DNA from: Parvularcula sp038749595
GTDB lineage: Bacteria > Pseudomonadota > Alphaproteobacteria > Caulobacterales > Parvularculaceae
NCBI GenBank assembly: GCA_038749595.1
Contig: JBCDHW010000002.1
Coordinates: forward strand, 310,001-374,000
Length of the DNA: 64,000 nucleotides
Reading direction: 5' to 3'
The notes under the pieces were generated by a model. The model saw only the letters and a program-made list of their open reading frames with translations. It was not told the DNA's origin and did no database searches. This document shows, in pieces, positions 9,532-18,978 of the stretch. The position numbers were made by a program, and so were the translations under genes. Position 1 is the stretch's first letter. Each line of letters begins with the position of its first letter.

Positions 9532-10453
9532 CGGCCGGACCCGCCTTTTGCCCGACCACCGCCGCGGTTTCGCCGAGCGCGTCTTCGTCTCCCTCGGCCT
9601 CGGACGGGTCAGGGAAGGCGTACTCGATCACCCGTACAAGGTAGGCGCCCTGGCCGGATGAGTATGGCCGAACCTCGACACCTTTTTCCGTCAGTCGGCT
9701 GATTTCTCCCACCGGGATACCGCGCGGCAGCGTGCCGTCCGTTCCCGACGTCACCACCCGCATGCCGACCTGCAAAGCGCCCTTGGGTCGACCCGAGAAC
9801 TCTTTAATCTCGATGCGCGAACCGGAATTCCCAGTGAGGAGACCCTCCGTATCCACCGCTTCGATATAAACCGGCACATGACTGTTCGTATCGGTGAGGA
9901 GCAAAACGCGCGACGCGTTCTTACCCACGGTGATCACGTGCCCGATCAAACCGCCGCCATCGACGACGGCGTTGCCTTCACGCACGCCCGCCTCGCGACC
10001 AGCAGACAAAATCAGTGCACGGCGAAATGGTCCGCCATTCTCCGCAATCACCTGCGCCGGGATATAACGGTTGGCGTCGACCACACGGGAATTGAGCAGC
10101 GTCTCGTACTCGGCCAAGCGCTGTTCCATCGCCATCGCCTGGTGCATCCAAATACGCAGCGCCTCGTTCTCTTCACGCAGGCGCTCATTCTCCTCGAGCA
10201 CCGCAAAGTAGTCCGAGACATCGCCAATCCGGTTGCCCACATAACGGACCGGAGCGCTGAAAACGTTCAGCACGGGGGCGAAGCGATCGAGCAGCGACTC
10301 CCGCGCTTTCTCGAACACCGACGCCTGGGCGCCATAAATCGAAACGATGGTAAGGAAGAAGCTGACAGCGAGCAGGACAAGCAGATTGGCCGGCGGACGT
10401 TCCGCTTCGCGAAGGCCTGACCGGCCCAATTTGCTGAACAGTGCAGACTGCAT
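9524..10453 (-). CDS. mreC: Rod-shape-determining protein MreC
   Basis: A periplasmic scaffold protein anchored by one N-terminal membrane helix (about residues 24-44). A coiled coil around FAVLEENERLREENEALR is followed by the beta-rich MreC domain (AEYETLLNSRVVDANRYIPAQVI). ATG 10453 gives 309 residues and a short cytoplasmic segment (MQSALFSKLGR); the longer frame upstream looks non-coding. The acidic tail after about residue 275 is variable in the family. Organised as mreB-(142 bases)-mreC-mreD. Confidence 0.95.
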   Translation of the reverse strand: MQSALFSKLGRSGLREAERPPANLLVLLAVSFFLTIVSIYGAQASVFEKARESLLDRFAPVLNVFSAPVRYVGNRIGDVSDYFAVLEENERLREENEALRIWMHQAMAMEQRLAEYETLLNSRVVDANRYIPAQVIAENGGPFRRALILSAGREAGVREGNAVVDGGGLIGHVITVGKNASRVLLLTDTNSHVPVYIEAVDTEGLLTGNSGSRIEIKEFSGRPKGALQVGMRVVTSGTDGTLPRGIPVGEISRLTEKGVEVRPYSSGQGAYLVRVIEYAFPDPSEAEGDEDALGETAAVVGQKAGPADG

Positions 10454-10595
10454 CAGCCAACAACTCCCAAGCTTCTGCCCGGATCCCCCGCAACCATAGC
10501 CGGTGCCGAGAGATTCGGACAGTGAATGTCCTGAATGCCTAAACGGCAGCCCCTCCGCTGGGCAGCGCGTGCCCAGCACCCCTCACGTGCGGTGG

Positions 10596-11636
10596 TTAAA
10601 CCGCTGAGCTCAAAGCTGTGCGCATCGCCCGGTCATTCTCCAGAGCGGCACCTGTCCCCAAGGCGACACAGGAAAGCGGATCTTCTGCGATGGAGACCGG
10701 CAAGCCGGTTTCCTCACGCAGAAGTTTATCAAGATTGGTCAGAAGCGCGCCGCCGCCGGTGAGCATGATGCCCGTGTCGACGATATCGGCTGCAAGTTCT
10801 GGCGGCGTTGCTTCGAGGGCGACTTTCACCGCCTCAACGATTTGCTGCACCGGCTCTTTAAGCGCTTCGTGGATCTGCGCGGCCGAGATTTTCACTTCCT
10901 TCGGCACGCCGTGCATCAGGTCGCGGCCTTTAATGTGGATAACAGCTTTGCTGCTCTCCTCATCGATCGTGGCGCCGCCCACCTCTTTCTTGATCCGCTC
11001 AGCCGAGCTCTCGCCGATGAGCAGGTTAAACTCGCGGCGGATATAGCTGACGATCGCCTCGTCCATCTTGTCGCCGCCGACGCGGACCGAGCGGCTGTAG
11101 ACGATGCCGCCGAGCGACAAGACCGCCACTTCCGTGGTGCCGCCGCCGATATCGACGACCATCGAACCTGTCGGCTCCGCGACGGGAAGGTTCGCGCCGT
11201 AAGCGGCGGCCATCGGCTCTTCGATCAGGTCCACCCGGCGCGCACCAGCGGACAGCGCGCTCTCCTGGATGGCACGGCGTTCAACGGCAGTGGCGCCGGA
11301 GGGCACGCAGATCACAATCCGCGGGCTCGCAAACGAGCGGCGGTTGTGCACCTTGCGGATGAAGTGTTTGATCATCGCTTCAGCAACTTCGAAATCGGCG
11401 ATGACGCCGTCGCGCATCGGGCGGATGGCCTCAATCGCGCCCGGGGTCCGGCCAAGCATGTCTTTGGCTTCGTTGCCGACAGCCTTGACGATCTTGCGGC
11501 CCGAGCGGGTCTCGATCGCCACCACCGAAGGCTCGTTCAGGACAATCCCCCGGCCGCGGACATAGACGAGGGTATTCGCCGTGCCGAGGTCGATGGCCAT
11601 ATCCGCGGAAAGCATACCGAACAGTGCGGAAAGCAT
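10596..11636 (-). CDS. mreB: Rod-shape-determining actin homologue MreB
   Basis: Cytoplasmic actin-like ATPase that forms membrane-bound filaments and steers lateral wall synthesis. The ADMAIDLGTANTLVYV phosphate-1 motif, VVDIGGGTTEVAV phosphate-2 motif and GIMLTGGGALL adenosine motif are all present. I prefer ATG 11636 (MLSALFGML, 346 residues), which gives the usual amphipathic N-terminus. ATG 11651 would add five residues and cannot be excluded. First gene of the mreBCD-mrdA-rodA cluster. Confidence 0.96.
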   Translation of the reverse strand: MLSALFGMLSADMAIDLGTANTLVYVRGRGIVLNEPSVVAIETRSGRKIVKAVGNEAKDMLGRTPGAIEAIRPMRDGVIADFEVAEAMIKHFIRKVHNRRSFASPRIVICVPSGATAVERRAIQESALSAGARRVDLIEEPMAAAYGANLPVAEPTGSMVVDIGGGTTEVAVLSLGGIVYSRSVRVGGDKMDEAIVSYIRREFNLLIGESSAERIKKEVGGATIDEESSKAVIHIKGRDLMHGVPKEVKISAAQIHEALKEPVQQIVEAVKVALEATPPELAADIVDTGIMLTGGGALLTNLDKLLREETGLPVSIAEDPLSCVALGTGAALENDRAMRTALSSAV

Positions 11637-11742
11637 AGGTCCTGATCCCATCTCGATCCGTCCGCATACCCCTCTCGAGGGAACGCGGGACGCGTCTTCA
11701 CTGGCGGTAAAACATCACACAGCCTTTGATTTCTGATTAAGG

Positions 11743-12531
11743 CTAACGCGACAGGCGTTCTTTTTCCGCCGAATTTTCTATGGGTATCTCAGTTTGCGGC
11801 GCGAGACCAGCAAGCCCCGTGGACTTCAGGCGCCGATACAGCATCCGGCAGGCGACCATAAACAAAACCCACAGCACACCTAAAAAGACAAGCGTTGCCA
11901 ATGCCTTAGGGTTGCCCGATGTGAGGAAAGCGCCGATCTGGTCGATCTGACCTGTAAAGAAGGAAATAATCGCAATCTTGGGAATGATGCCCAGGCCCGT
12001 TCCTGCCGCAAATTTCCAATATTTCATCCCCGACGATCCGCAGATGGCGTTCACCACGATAAACGGCGCCGACGGGGTCCAGCGGACGATCATCGACGCG
12101 AGCACCCCGCGGTTCTGCATCACCCGGATGATCGCCTGGGCCCGGTCGGCGGAGATGCGCTGCACCCAGAAGCCGCCAAAGATCCGGCCGAGGAAGAACG
12201 TCACGGCCGACGACACCATCGTCGCCGCCCAACCGTAAAGCGCCCCGATCGGCCCTCCGAACGCCGCGGCAGTCCCGGCAAAGAGGAGCGCCTGGGGAAA
12301 TCCCGTCATCGCCAGTGCTGTATAAAGCAGCACCACAGCGAGGAACGACCAAGGGCTCTCGCGGACTCCCGCTAGAAAGTTATCGACGCCGTTGCGGTCC
12401 AATTCAAAGAAGCCGTCGCCGAAGAGAACCAACGCCGCGACAGCCGCGACCACAAGCACCGATAGCCCTGCCGAAAGGGTGGTCCGAACTGATAACCCGC
12501 CGAGGCGAGGTGTGGGTTGGGGAGCAGTCAA
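11743..12531 (-). CDS. TVP38/TMEM64 (VTT/DedA-like) family membrane protein
   Basis: An integral membrane protein of about 262 residues with the VTT-domain signatures: a re-entrant-loop region GFPQALLFAGTAAAFGGPIG, FFLGRIFGGFWVQRI, and the later RWTPSAPFIVVNAICGSSG. Relatives act as lipid scramblases or transporters for envelope lipids; the substrate here is unknown. The start is uncertain. TTG 12531 has a purine-rich GAGGGCGAAGG just upstream, whereas ATG 12615 would overlap the preceding stop by 23 bases and lacks a Shine-Dalgarno. Probably co-transcribed behind the AsmA-like gene. Confidence 0.82.
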   Translation of the reverse strand: MTAPQPTPRLGGLSVRTTLSAGLSVLVVAAVAALVLFGDGFFELDRNGVDNFLAGVRESPWSFLAVVLLYTALAMTGFPQALLFAGTAAAFGGPIGALYGWAATMVSSAVTFFLGRIFGGFWVQRISADRAQAIIRVMQNRGVLASMIVRWTPSAPFIVVNAICGSSGMKYWKFAAGTGLGIIPKIAIISFFTGQIDQIGAFLTSGNPKALATLVFLGVLWVLFMVACRMLYRRLKSTGLAGLAPQTEIPIENSAEKERLSR

Positions 12532-12592
12532 ACCTTCGCCCTCTGCGCCAGCGTTCCGAGCGCTATGCCGGATGCGGCGCCATGGGACAATA

Positions 12593-15500
12593 TTACGGTG
12601 CCTGATCCAGCTCATCCGGCGTCGGCGGCGCCGCCGTCTGGCCAGCTTCCGCAATCGCCTTATCCAACAGGGCCTGGGTCCCCTCGGCGCCCTCCTCCAA
12701 AGGCTCAAAGATGCGCCTGAGAATTCCCGGCGTCAGCGCCGTCAGCGTGTTCACCGTTACCGTCGGTTGATCGATCGGCCCCGATAGCGAGTAAGCGAAG
12801 GCGACAATGCCCTCCCCCTCACGGCTCACAAACAATCGCCCAATCCCGGGGAGGATGCCGAGCACAGAGTTGACCGCGTAGGCCGGCGCAATCGCGCCGC
12901 GCACATCGATCTGCCCGGCATTGAGGTCGACCACCCCGTTAGCGCTGATGCCAATCGACGAGCCCACAAGCTTGGCGTCGCTCAGCCCGATCCGCCCGTC
13001 CTTGAACCAGACGTCGCCTTCGAGCTTATCAAACCGAATGCCCTCACCGTTGAGAAGATCCGCCAACCCATCGAGCGAGGTCACGGAGAGCAGGCGCGCC
13101 AGGATCGGCGCCTCTTTGATAATCAGCTGCCGGGTTTCGAACCGGCCCGTGAACCCGCCCGTGGCCAGGGCCGTCCCCTTCAGCGAACCCGGCGCACCCG
13201 TGATCGACTCAATGCCGAAGACTCCCGCCGCGAGCGAGCCAAAATCAGTGGTCTCGACCTCGACATAGCCCACTTGCTCCCCAAGCGGACGATCGAACGT
13301 GATGCTCAACTGCTCGCCTTCGCGGAAGCCTGCCCGCACCATCAGCTCGTCAAAATCTTTGCCGTTGTGACGGCCCTCCGCACGCAGATCATTCAGATCG
13401 ACACCCGCCTGCAACGACACCCGGTCAAGGGCGATGTCGATCGTCGAGCGTCCTGGCAGATTTCCTCCGATCTCAGATTGACTGAACAATTCTTCGAGAA
13501 CCGGCGTCGCATCGGCATGGGCACCAAACAATCCCACGTCGAGCTGCCCCTCGTCGGTCACCAAGCGCAGCGAAAGATCCGCCCGATCTTCGATGTAGAA
13601 CCGCGGCAACTCAAGCCGGATGACACCGCCGTCTGCCGTGAAAATTCCGCTGCCTTCGATGTTAAAGTTCGGCGCCGTGAGCTTCAGGCTCGGCAGCTCG
13701 ATCAGCCCCGGCTGTTCATCCGCACCCGTGATCTCGGGAATGATCGCCGTCGTTTCAAAGAAGCCCTCGAGACCCACCGACTTGGTCAAACCAAGCGCCG
13801 GAATGTCGACTTCAGCATTGATCAGATTACCGATAATCTCCATCGGCGCTCCGGGGCTGAGGTCTTGGGCATAGATCTCCGTCTTTACCTCACCGTCAAA
13901 GAACTCGCGCAGCGGCAAGCCGACCATGTCCGCCGCCGCCGCATTCAGCTGCGCGGTCACCGTCAGGTCCGCCGTCTTCGCCTCCGTCAGGGCCTGCCGC
14001 CACTCAAACGTCGCCGGCGCGGACGCCGCCCGCCCCTCGCCGCGCACAGTCAAGCGTTTGGGCGTCAGGATGACCTTCCCTTCCGCCTCCGTCGCATCGA
14101 TCCCGGGGAGGACATTATCAATCCCTCCGCGCACGAATGATCCGCTTCCAGATATTTTGATGTCCTCTTCGAGCGGCTCCGCGATCAGTGGCCAGGTCAC
14201 GTTCAGATCAAAGCTGCCGCGACCAGAAAAGGCATCCGGCTGATACCCGTTGTCATCGAATTCTACGAGACCAGACGTCTGAAGAACCCGCAAAACCGTC
14301 GGTATACGGCCGACAAGCTTAGCCGAGAAACGGGCATCCGCGCCTTTCGGGTAGAATTGCGGCATCCGCAGCTCACCGCCCGCGACCGCGACACCCGCGA
14401 TCGTTCCGCGCTCAGCGATGACGGAAAAGCTGTTGCCTGTCACCAGCGCCTTGGCCTTAAGGTCCTCAAGCAGCGGTAATTCCTCAAGATACCGGACAGT
14501 TGCGTCCTCGGCATTGAACGTGAACCGCATCGACGCGTCATCGATCCCCTGCTCCGGCTGGATCGCGTTCATAGCGATATCAGACGTATACCGAAGATCC
14601 GTAACGATACCTTCGGCGAGGTTTTCAACCACCCATTCCCGCGCTTCTCGGGCCAATGGGCGCGGCCATCCCGCCAAAACCTGTTGCGGCGTCAGCGGCC
14701 CAGGAAGCGTCGCATCGCTCTCGATCCGGGGACTACCGCGGAACCCCTCGGGGAACGTCAGCGCCAATGATCCGTTAACGGCGCTTCCGAAATAGCTGGA
14801 CGACAAGTGCGCAAAGGCAACCCGCCGAGCCGCAGCGTCAAAGGTCCCATCGGCAACAACCCGTTCGATCATCACCGGGCCATCGAGCACCTCACCAAGG
14901 TTCACCAAGATCCGCTCACCGATCAAATCGAAGTCCATCAGAACCTCGGCGGGCGTCAAGATCTTCTGCACCCGGACAGCGCCCGTCAAAGAGCCTCGGT
15001 TGTCAGCGATATCGTACTTCAAGTTTTTGACGACAAAGCGCGGCGACAGCCCGTCAAAATTCGCCGTAAGAACATTTTCTCCGAACACGAACGGTACATC
15101 ACCGACCTGCCCGGCGCCAGGCCGCAGGCGCACGTCAAATGCCCCGCCCACAGGGGTTCCATCCGCATCGACCGACAGCAACACTTGGCCCTTGAACTTG
15201 GTGTCGAGCTGGACGGCGTCGATCCCTGCCAAGCTGAGGAGAGGCTGGATTGGCGCGCCGTCTGAGGTGAGTTGAAAGTCGGTGACACCGCCGCGCCGCG
15301 CCACCACATCGAGCGCTGCGGTCGTCAGTGTACCGCTGACCTCAAACGGTAGCGAAGCGTTGATGGCGTAGCCGTCGCTGACAGGATTAGCCCGCACGCT
15401 CGCATCGTTCAGGGTGATCTCATCGCCGTTGCCATAAACCACGTCGATATCACGGAGCGCCACATCGCCTGCGCCGCGCGACAGCCAACCCAAAAGCTGC

Positions 15501-15967
15501 TCGAACGATAGGGCGCCTCCGGATGTTTCTCCGGAGCGGCGAACAATCGGTACGGTGGCGCGTATCCGTGCAACGTCGAGGCGGTCGATGACGGCGCTGC
15601 GAGACAGTAAATCGCGCACGGAGAAATCAACCTGCGCGCCTGAGAGTTTGGCCGTGTACGGCCCTTCAATGAAAATCGTATCCGCCTCCGCATGGAGACG
15701 CTCGTCGTGCATCGCGACGGCCAGCCCGCGGATTTCCACCCGTCCGCCCAGCCGTTCGCTGGCGATATGCTCGATCACGGGAGTCACCGCCGCCATCGGT
15801 AAGTTCCCGGTCAGCACAAGTCCCGCGATCGCCAACACACCGGAAAGACCAATTGCCGCGCAAACGAGGACAGAGACGAAGAAAAGCCGCACGGCGCGCA
15901 GGGCCAACGGCGCGCCGGTCGCGCTCCGTGTCTCCTCATGCTCCGTTGTTGTCGTCGGCTGCACCAC
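12593..15967 (-). CDS. YhdP/AsmA-like giant envelope protein (DUF3971 and AsmA-like C-terminal region)
   Basis: A 1124-residue protein with a basic N-terminus, one membrane anchor (about 27-54) and a very long beta-rich periplasmic region. Repeated short segments such as FSVRDLLSRSAVIDRLDVARI and the C-terminal LGILPGIGRLFVSREGEGIVAFAYSLSG are typical of the YhdP/AsmA bridge-like lipid-transfer family. These proteins are thought to carry phospholipids between inner and outer membrane. GTG 15967 is the assigned start; GTG 15964 is adjacent. Divergent from the peroxiredoxin gene, and its stop runs into the next membrane protein gene. Family call is good; the transport role is inferred from the family. 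Confidence 0.83.
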   Translation of the reverse strand: MVQPTTTTEHEETRSATGAPLALRAVRLFFVSVLVCAAIGLSGVLAIAGLVLTGNLPMAAVTPVIEHIASERLGGRVEIRGLAVAMHDERLHAEADTIFIEGPYTAKLSGAQVDFSVRDLLSRSAVIDRLDVARIRATVPIVRRSGETSGGALSFEQLLGWLSRGAGDVALRDIDVVYGNGDEITLNDASVRANPVSDGYAINASLPFEVSGTLTTAALDVVARRGGVTDFQLTSDGAPIQPLLSLAGIDAVQLDTKFKGQVLLSVDADGTPVGGAFDVRLRPGAGQVGDVPFVFGENVLTANFDGLSPRFVVKNLKYDIADNRGSLTGAVRVQKILTPAEVLMDFDLIGERILVNLGEVLDGPVMIERVVADGTFDAAARRVAFAHLSSSYFGSAVNGSLALTFPEGFRGSPRIESDATLPGPLTPQQVLAGWPRPLAREAREWVVENLAEGIVTDLRYTSDIAMNAIQPEQGIDDASMRFTFNAEDATVRYLEELPLLEDLKAKALVTGNSFSVIAERGTIAGVAVAGGELRMPQFYPKGADARFSAKLVGRIPTVLRVLQTSGLVEFDDNGYQPDAFSGRGSFDLNVTWPLIAEPLEEDIKISGSGSFVRGGIDNVLPGIDATEAEGKVILTPKRLTVRGEGRAASAPATFEWRQALTEAKTADLTVTAQLNAAAADMVGLPLREFFDGEVKTEIYAQDLSPGAPMEIIGNLINAEVDIPALGLTKSVGLEGFFETTAIIPEITGADEQPGLIELPSLKLTAPNFNIEGSGIFTADGGVIRLELPRFYIEDRADLSLRLVTDEGQLDVGLFGAHADATPVLEELFSQSEIGGNLPGRSTIDIALDRVSLQAGVDLNDLRAEGRHNGKDFDELMVRAGFREGEQLSITFDRPLGEQVGYVEVETTDFGSLAAGVFGIESITGAPGSLKGTALATGGFTGRFETRQLIIKEAPILARLLSVTSLDGLADLLNGEGIRFDKLEGDVWFKDGRIGLSDAKLVGSSIGISANGVVDLNAGQIDVRGAIAPAYAVNSVLGILPGIGRLFVSREGEGIVAFAYSLSGPIDQPTVTVNTLTALTPGILRRIFEPLEEGAEGTQALLDKAIAEAGQTAAPPTPDELDQAP

Positions 15968-16111
15968 AAATCACCAAAACCAGAACATACCTAAGAAGAT
16001 GGCGACACCAGGGGCAAGGCGACACACGTGTCAGAGATGGACGCCACACCCGACCATTCGCTAGGCGGCGCCTCGATATCCGACCCCACCGCGCGAAGGA
16101 GGCAACACCGC

Positions 16112-16570
16112 ATGGTCAGCGAAGGCGATAAGGCACCCAACTTCAAACTCCCGACTGAAGACGGCGAAGTGAAGCTGTCCGACTTTAAGGGCAAGACCTT
16201 GGTTCTCTACTTCTATCCCAAAGACGACACCTCGGGGTGCACCAAAGAAGCCATCGGCTTCAGCGAAGCCCTGGCCGACTTTGAGGCGGCAGGCGCGACG
16301 GTGCTCGGCGTCTCCAAAGACAGCGTCGATAAGCACGCAAAATTCCGCGCCAAGCATGAGCTGACCGTACCCCTCGCCTCCGACGAGGAAGGGGCGATGA
16401 TCGAGGCTTACGGCTCCTGGGTGGAGAAAAGCATGTACGGCAAAAAGTACATGGGCATCGACCGCTCGACCTTCGTCATCGACGGCAAAGGCGTCATCCG
16501 CCACGTCTGGCGCAAAGTCCGCGTGCCGAAACACGTCGAGACCGTCCTCGCGGCTGTTCAAGAGCTTTGA
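16112..16570 (+). CDS. bcp: Thioredoxin-dependent thiol peroxidase of the BCP/PrxQ type, one-cysteine form
   Basis: A cytoplasmic peroxiredoxin reducing H2O2 and organic peroxides. The 152-residue product carries the peroxidatic site in KDDTSGCTKEA (Cys43). No second cysteine exists: the position five residues on, where classical BCP has its resolving Cys, is Ile48. It should therefore act as a 1-Cys enzyme needing an external thiol. ATG 16112 follows a near-perfect Shine-Dalgarno (AAGGAGG, nine bases upstream), so the upstream extension of the frame is rejected. The stop overlaps the TTG of the next gene. Confidence 0.93.
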   Translation: MVSEGDKAPNFKLPTEDGEVKLSDFKGKTLVLYFYPKDDTSGCTKEAIGFSEALADFEAAGATVLGVSKDSVDKHAKFRAKHELTVPLASDEEGAMIEAYGSWVEKSMYGKKYMGIDRSTFVIDGKGVIRHVWRKVRVPKHVETVLAAVQEL

Positions 16571-17382
16571 CCACAGCGCCTGAGACATCCTGGGACACAG
16601 CGCTCCTCGCGATCATTGAGGAGCGCGATGCCTTGCGAAAAGCGGCGCGCGCCGAGGCATTGCTTGAGGCACGCGCATCGCTCGACCTCGCAACGCTTCC
16701 GCAGCAGCAGCCTCCCGCAAGGCCGGGGCGCCCTGAAAAACCAGAACTCGTCCCGCCGCAAAAGGTTCCCCGCCGCGGCCTCGGTTCCGATCGCGGCCGC
16801 GCAGCCTTGCTCCACGCCCTCGCCCATATCGAACTCAACGCCATCGATCTCGCAGCCGACATGGCGCTGCGCTTCGGGGTCGACGTGTCAGCAGAGGACC
16901 GACCGGCGTTCCTCTCCGACTGGATGCAGGTCGCTGGCGAGGAAGGTCTGCACTTCCGGTTGCTGAGCGAGCGACTCGCGGATTTCGGCACCGCCTACGG
17001 CGACCTCCCCGCCCATGACGGCCTCTGGGAAGCAGCTCAAAAAACGTCGGCAGACTTTCTCGGGCGTCTAGCGATCGCGCCCATGATCCTCGAAGCGCGC
17101 GGTCTCGACGTCACGCCAGGCCTCATCGCCAAACTTGGCACCGTCGGAGACGACGCCTCGGCCGCAGTCCTCACCCGCATCTACAACGACGAAATTGGCC
17201 ACGTGCGCACCGGCGTCCGCTGGTTCACCCACTTGGTGCAGAAGCGCGGCGACGACCCCGAAGCACGGTTCGCTCAACTGGTCGGTCAGTTCTATCCCTC
17301 AGGCCCCAAGCCGCCCTTTAACGTGTGGGCCCGCGACCAAGCCCACCTGCCCCAAGACTGGTACCAGGGTTTGGTGCCTTAA
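16567..17382 (+). CDS. DUF455 family ferritin-like protein
   Basis: A 271-residue soluble protein. The core motifs GRAALLHALAHIELNAIDLA, GEEGLHF and YNDEIGHV carry repeated Glu/His pairs as in a ferritin-like di-iron four-helix bundle. The linker LVPPQKVPRRGLG and the segment ILEARGLDVTPG are characteristic of DUF455. Function is not established; some relatives are thought to be oxygenases. The TTG start overlaps the last codons of bcp (TTGA), which suggests translational coupling and perhaps a shared role in redox or iron homeostasis (inference). Confidence 0.85.
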   Translation: MTTAPETSWDTALLAIIEERDALRKAARAEALLEARASLDLATLPQQQPPARPGRPEKPELVPPQKVPRRGLGSDRGRAALLHALAHIELNAIDLAADMALRFGVDVSAEDRPAFLSDWMQVAGEEGLHFRLLSERLADFGTAYGDLPAHDGLWEAAQKTSADFLGRLAIAPMILEARGLDVTPGLIAKLGTVGDDASAAVLTRIYNDEIGHVRTGVRWFTHLVQKRGDDPEARFAQLVGQFYPSGPKPPFNVWARDQAHLPQDWYQGLVP

Positions 17383-17619
17383 CAGCGCCACGATGCAGCC
17401 CAATGGGGATCACCATTGGCTGGAATACCTGGAAAATCAGTCGATAACGGGGATGCTGAGCAATTCAGCGCCAGCCTTAATAATTTGTCGATCGCGGTTC
17501 CCTAAGTCTGTGTGGCGTGCCATGGTGTTTGTGGTACTGTCACGTTGGGGTTGGACGGTCGTCGCAGTGACGCGGTGCCGTGGGCGAACGGGATATTCAT
17601 GGGTAACGACAGGGGTTCA

Positions 17620-18978
17620 ATGGGACGCGCGTTTGGCCACCTGTTTCGGGAACGCCAGATCTATCATCGATCCGAAGGCGTTGTTCATTTCATCAAGCTG
17701 TCCTCCCGGACGCAGGCTGTGTTCGCCTCGATCCTTTTCGGCGCGCTTCTCTGGGTCGCCTATTCATCCGTCAACGTTGTTTTCAAAGAGCAAATCATCG
17801 TCGCCAAGGACGAGCAGCGGCGCGACGAGCAAGCCGCGTATCGCAGCCGCCTGCGCAGCTCTGAGCGGGCCTACGAAGAAGTTGCTTCGCTGAACTCGAT
17901 CTACAGCCGCGAGTACGAAGCCTCGCTCCGCGATCTTCAGCGCCAGCACGATGCCCTGCGCTCGCTGGTCGAGAACAAGTCCAGCATCGACAGCCAAGTC
18001 CAAGCCCTTGCTGACACGCTGTCCCAGGCCGGTGCGCCCGGCGGAAAGAAGCTTAAAGACACCAACCGGGTGATGGTTGATCCCGTTGGCCGGGAGCCGA
18101 CGCCGCGCCAGTCTCGGGTCTCCGCCCTCCGCCGCGAGGCGCTTGAGAATGTCATCGACCAAGAATTCGCTGACGGCATCGAGAACGATGTCCTGACCGA
18201 TATGCGCCAGAAGACGGCGCAATTGTCAGCAAGCCAAGTGGTCGTTCTCGCCAGCTTAGAAGAGAGCCTCTCCCGCTCGGTGCGCGAGCTTGACCGGATC
18301 CTCCTGCACACCGGCGCGGCCGCGCGGATCCGGCCGTCCTTTGACGATGAACCGTCGGTGCAGGTCCTGGCCCAAGCGCTCATCGATCGAGTCGACGATG
18401 GGTCCGCTGTGAACCCCGACGCCGAGTTCATCGGTCAAGGTGGCCCCTTCATCCCCGTCGAGGGCGACGATGACCTTGTCCTCACCACCTATTTCGAGAC
18501 TGCCGCACGGGTGCAGCAGCGCATGAACGAGCTGTCGGCCCTGGCCAAAGCGGTGAAAGGCGTGCCCATCGCATCGCCGGTTCTCGCACGCCATCGCCAG
18601 ACATCAGGCTATGGCCTTCGCCGTGACCCGTTCAAACGCACCCGCCGCAGCCAACATAATGGCATGGATTTCGCCGCCGCCCGGCGCACCCCGATCGTCG
18701 CAACAGCGCCTGGACGCGTTGTTTATGCGGGTTCCCGGGGAACCTTTGGCAAAATGGTTGAGATCGACCACGGAAATGGATTCAGAACTCGCTACGCACA
18801 TTTGAACTCTATTAAAACTCGTCTGGGTAGAAACGTAGGGCTCAACGACGTCATTGGACTGATGGGCAGTACAGGTCGGTCTACCGCCACGCACCTTCAT
18901 TACGAAGTTCTTTACAGAGGGCGTCCGGTAGACCCAGCAAGATTTATCGAGGCGGGTCGTTATGTTTTCGAAAGCTAA
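17620..18978 (+). CDS. M23 family zinc metallopeptidase (LytM-type), membrane-anchored
   Basis: A predicted peptidoglycan endopeptidase. Order of parts: short cytoplasmic segment, one transmembrane helix (about 34-54), a coiled-coil-prone region (about 60-300), and a C-terminal M23 domain. All zinc and catalytic residues are visible in HNGMDFAA, RYAHL and HLHYEV. ATG 17620 is chosen because AGGGG lies five bases ahead and the N-terminus (GHLFRERQIYHRSEG) looks like related enzymes; ATG 17599 is the alternative. Its 3' end overlaps the bactofilin gene by 17 bases. M23-bactofilin pairs control localised wall remodelling in other bacteria, so a morphogenetic role is likely. Confidence 0.9.
   Translation: MGRAFGHLFRERQIYHRSEGVVHFIKLSSRTQAVFASILFGALLWVAYSSVNVVFKEQIIVAKDEQRRDEQAAYRSRLRSSERAYEEVASLNSIYSREYEASLRDLQRQHDALRSLVENKSSIDSQVQALADTLSQAGAPGGKKLKDTNRVMVDPVGREPTPRQSRVSALRREALENVIDQEFADGIENDVLTDMRQKTAQLSASQVVVLASLEESLSRSVRELDRILLHTGAAARIRPSFDDEPSVQVLAQALIDRVDDGSAVNPDAEFIGQGGPFIPVEGDDDLVLTTYFETAARVQQRMNELSALAKAVKGVPIASPVLARHRQTSGYGLRRDPFKRTRRSQHNGMDFAAARRTPIVATAPGRVVYAGSRGTFGKMVEIDHGNGFRTRYAHLNSIKTRLGRNVGLNDVIGLMGSTGRSTATHLHYEVLYRGRPVDPARFIEAGRYVFES

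Noticed and set aside
12593..12615. ATG 12615 as the start of the TVP38-like gene
   Set aside because: It lacks a Shine-Dalgarno and overlaps the previous coding end; TTG 12531 is better supported, though not certain.
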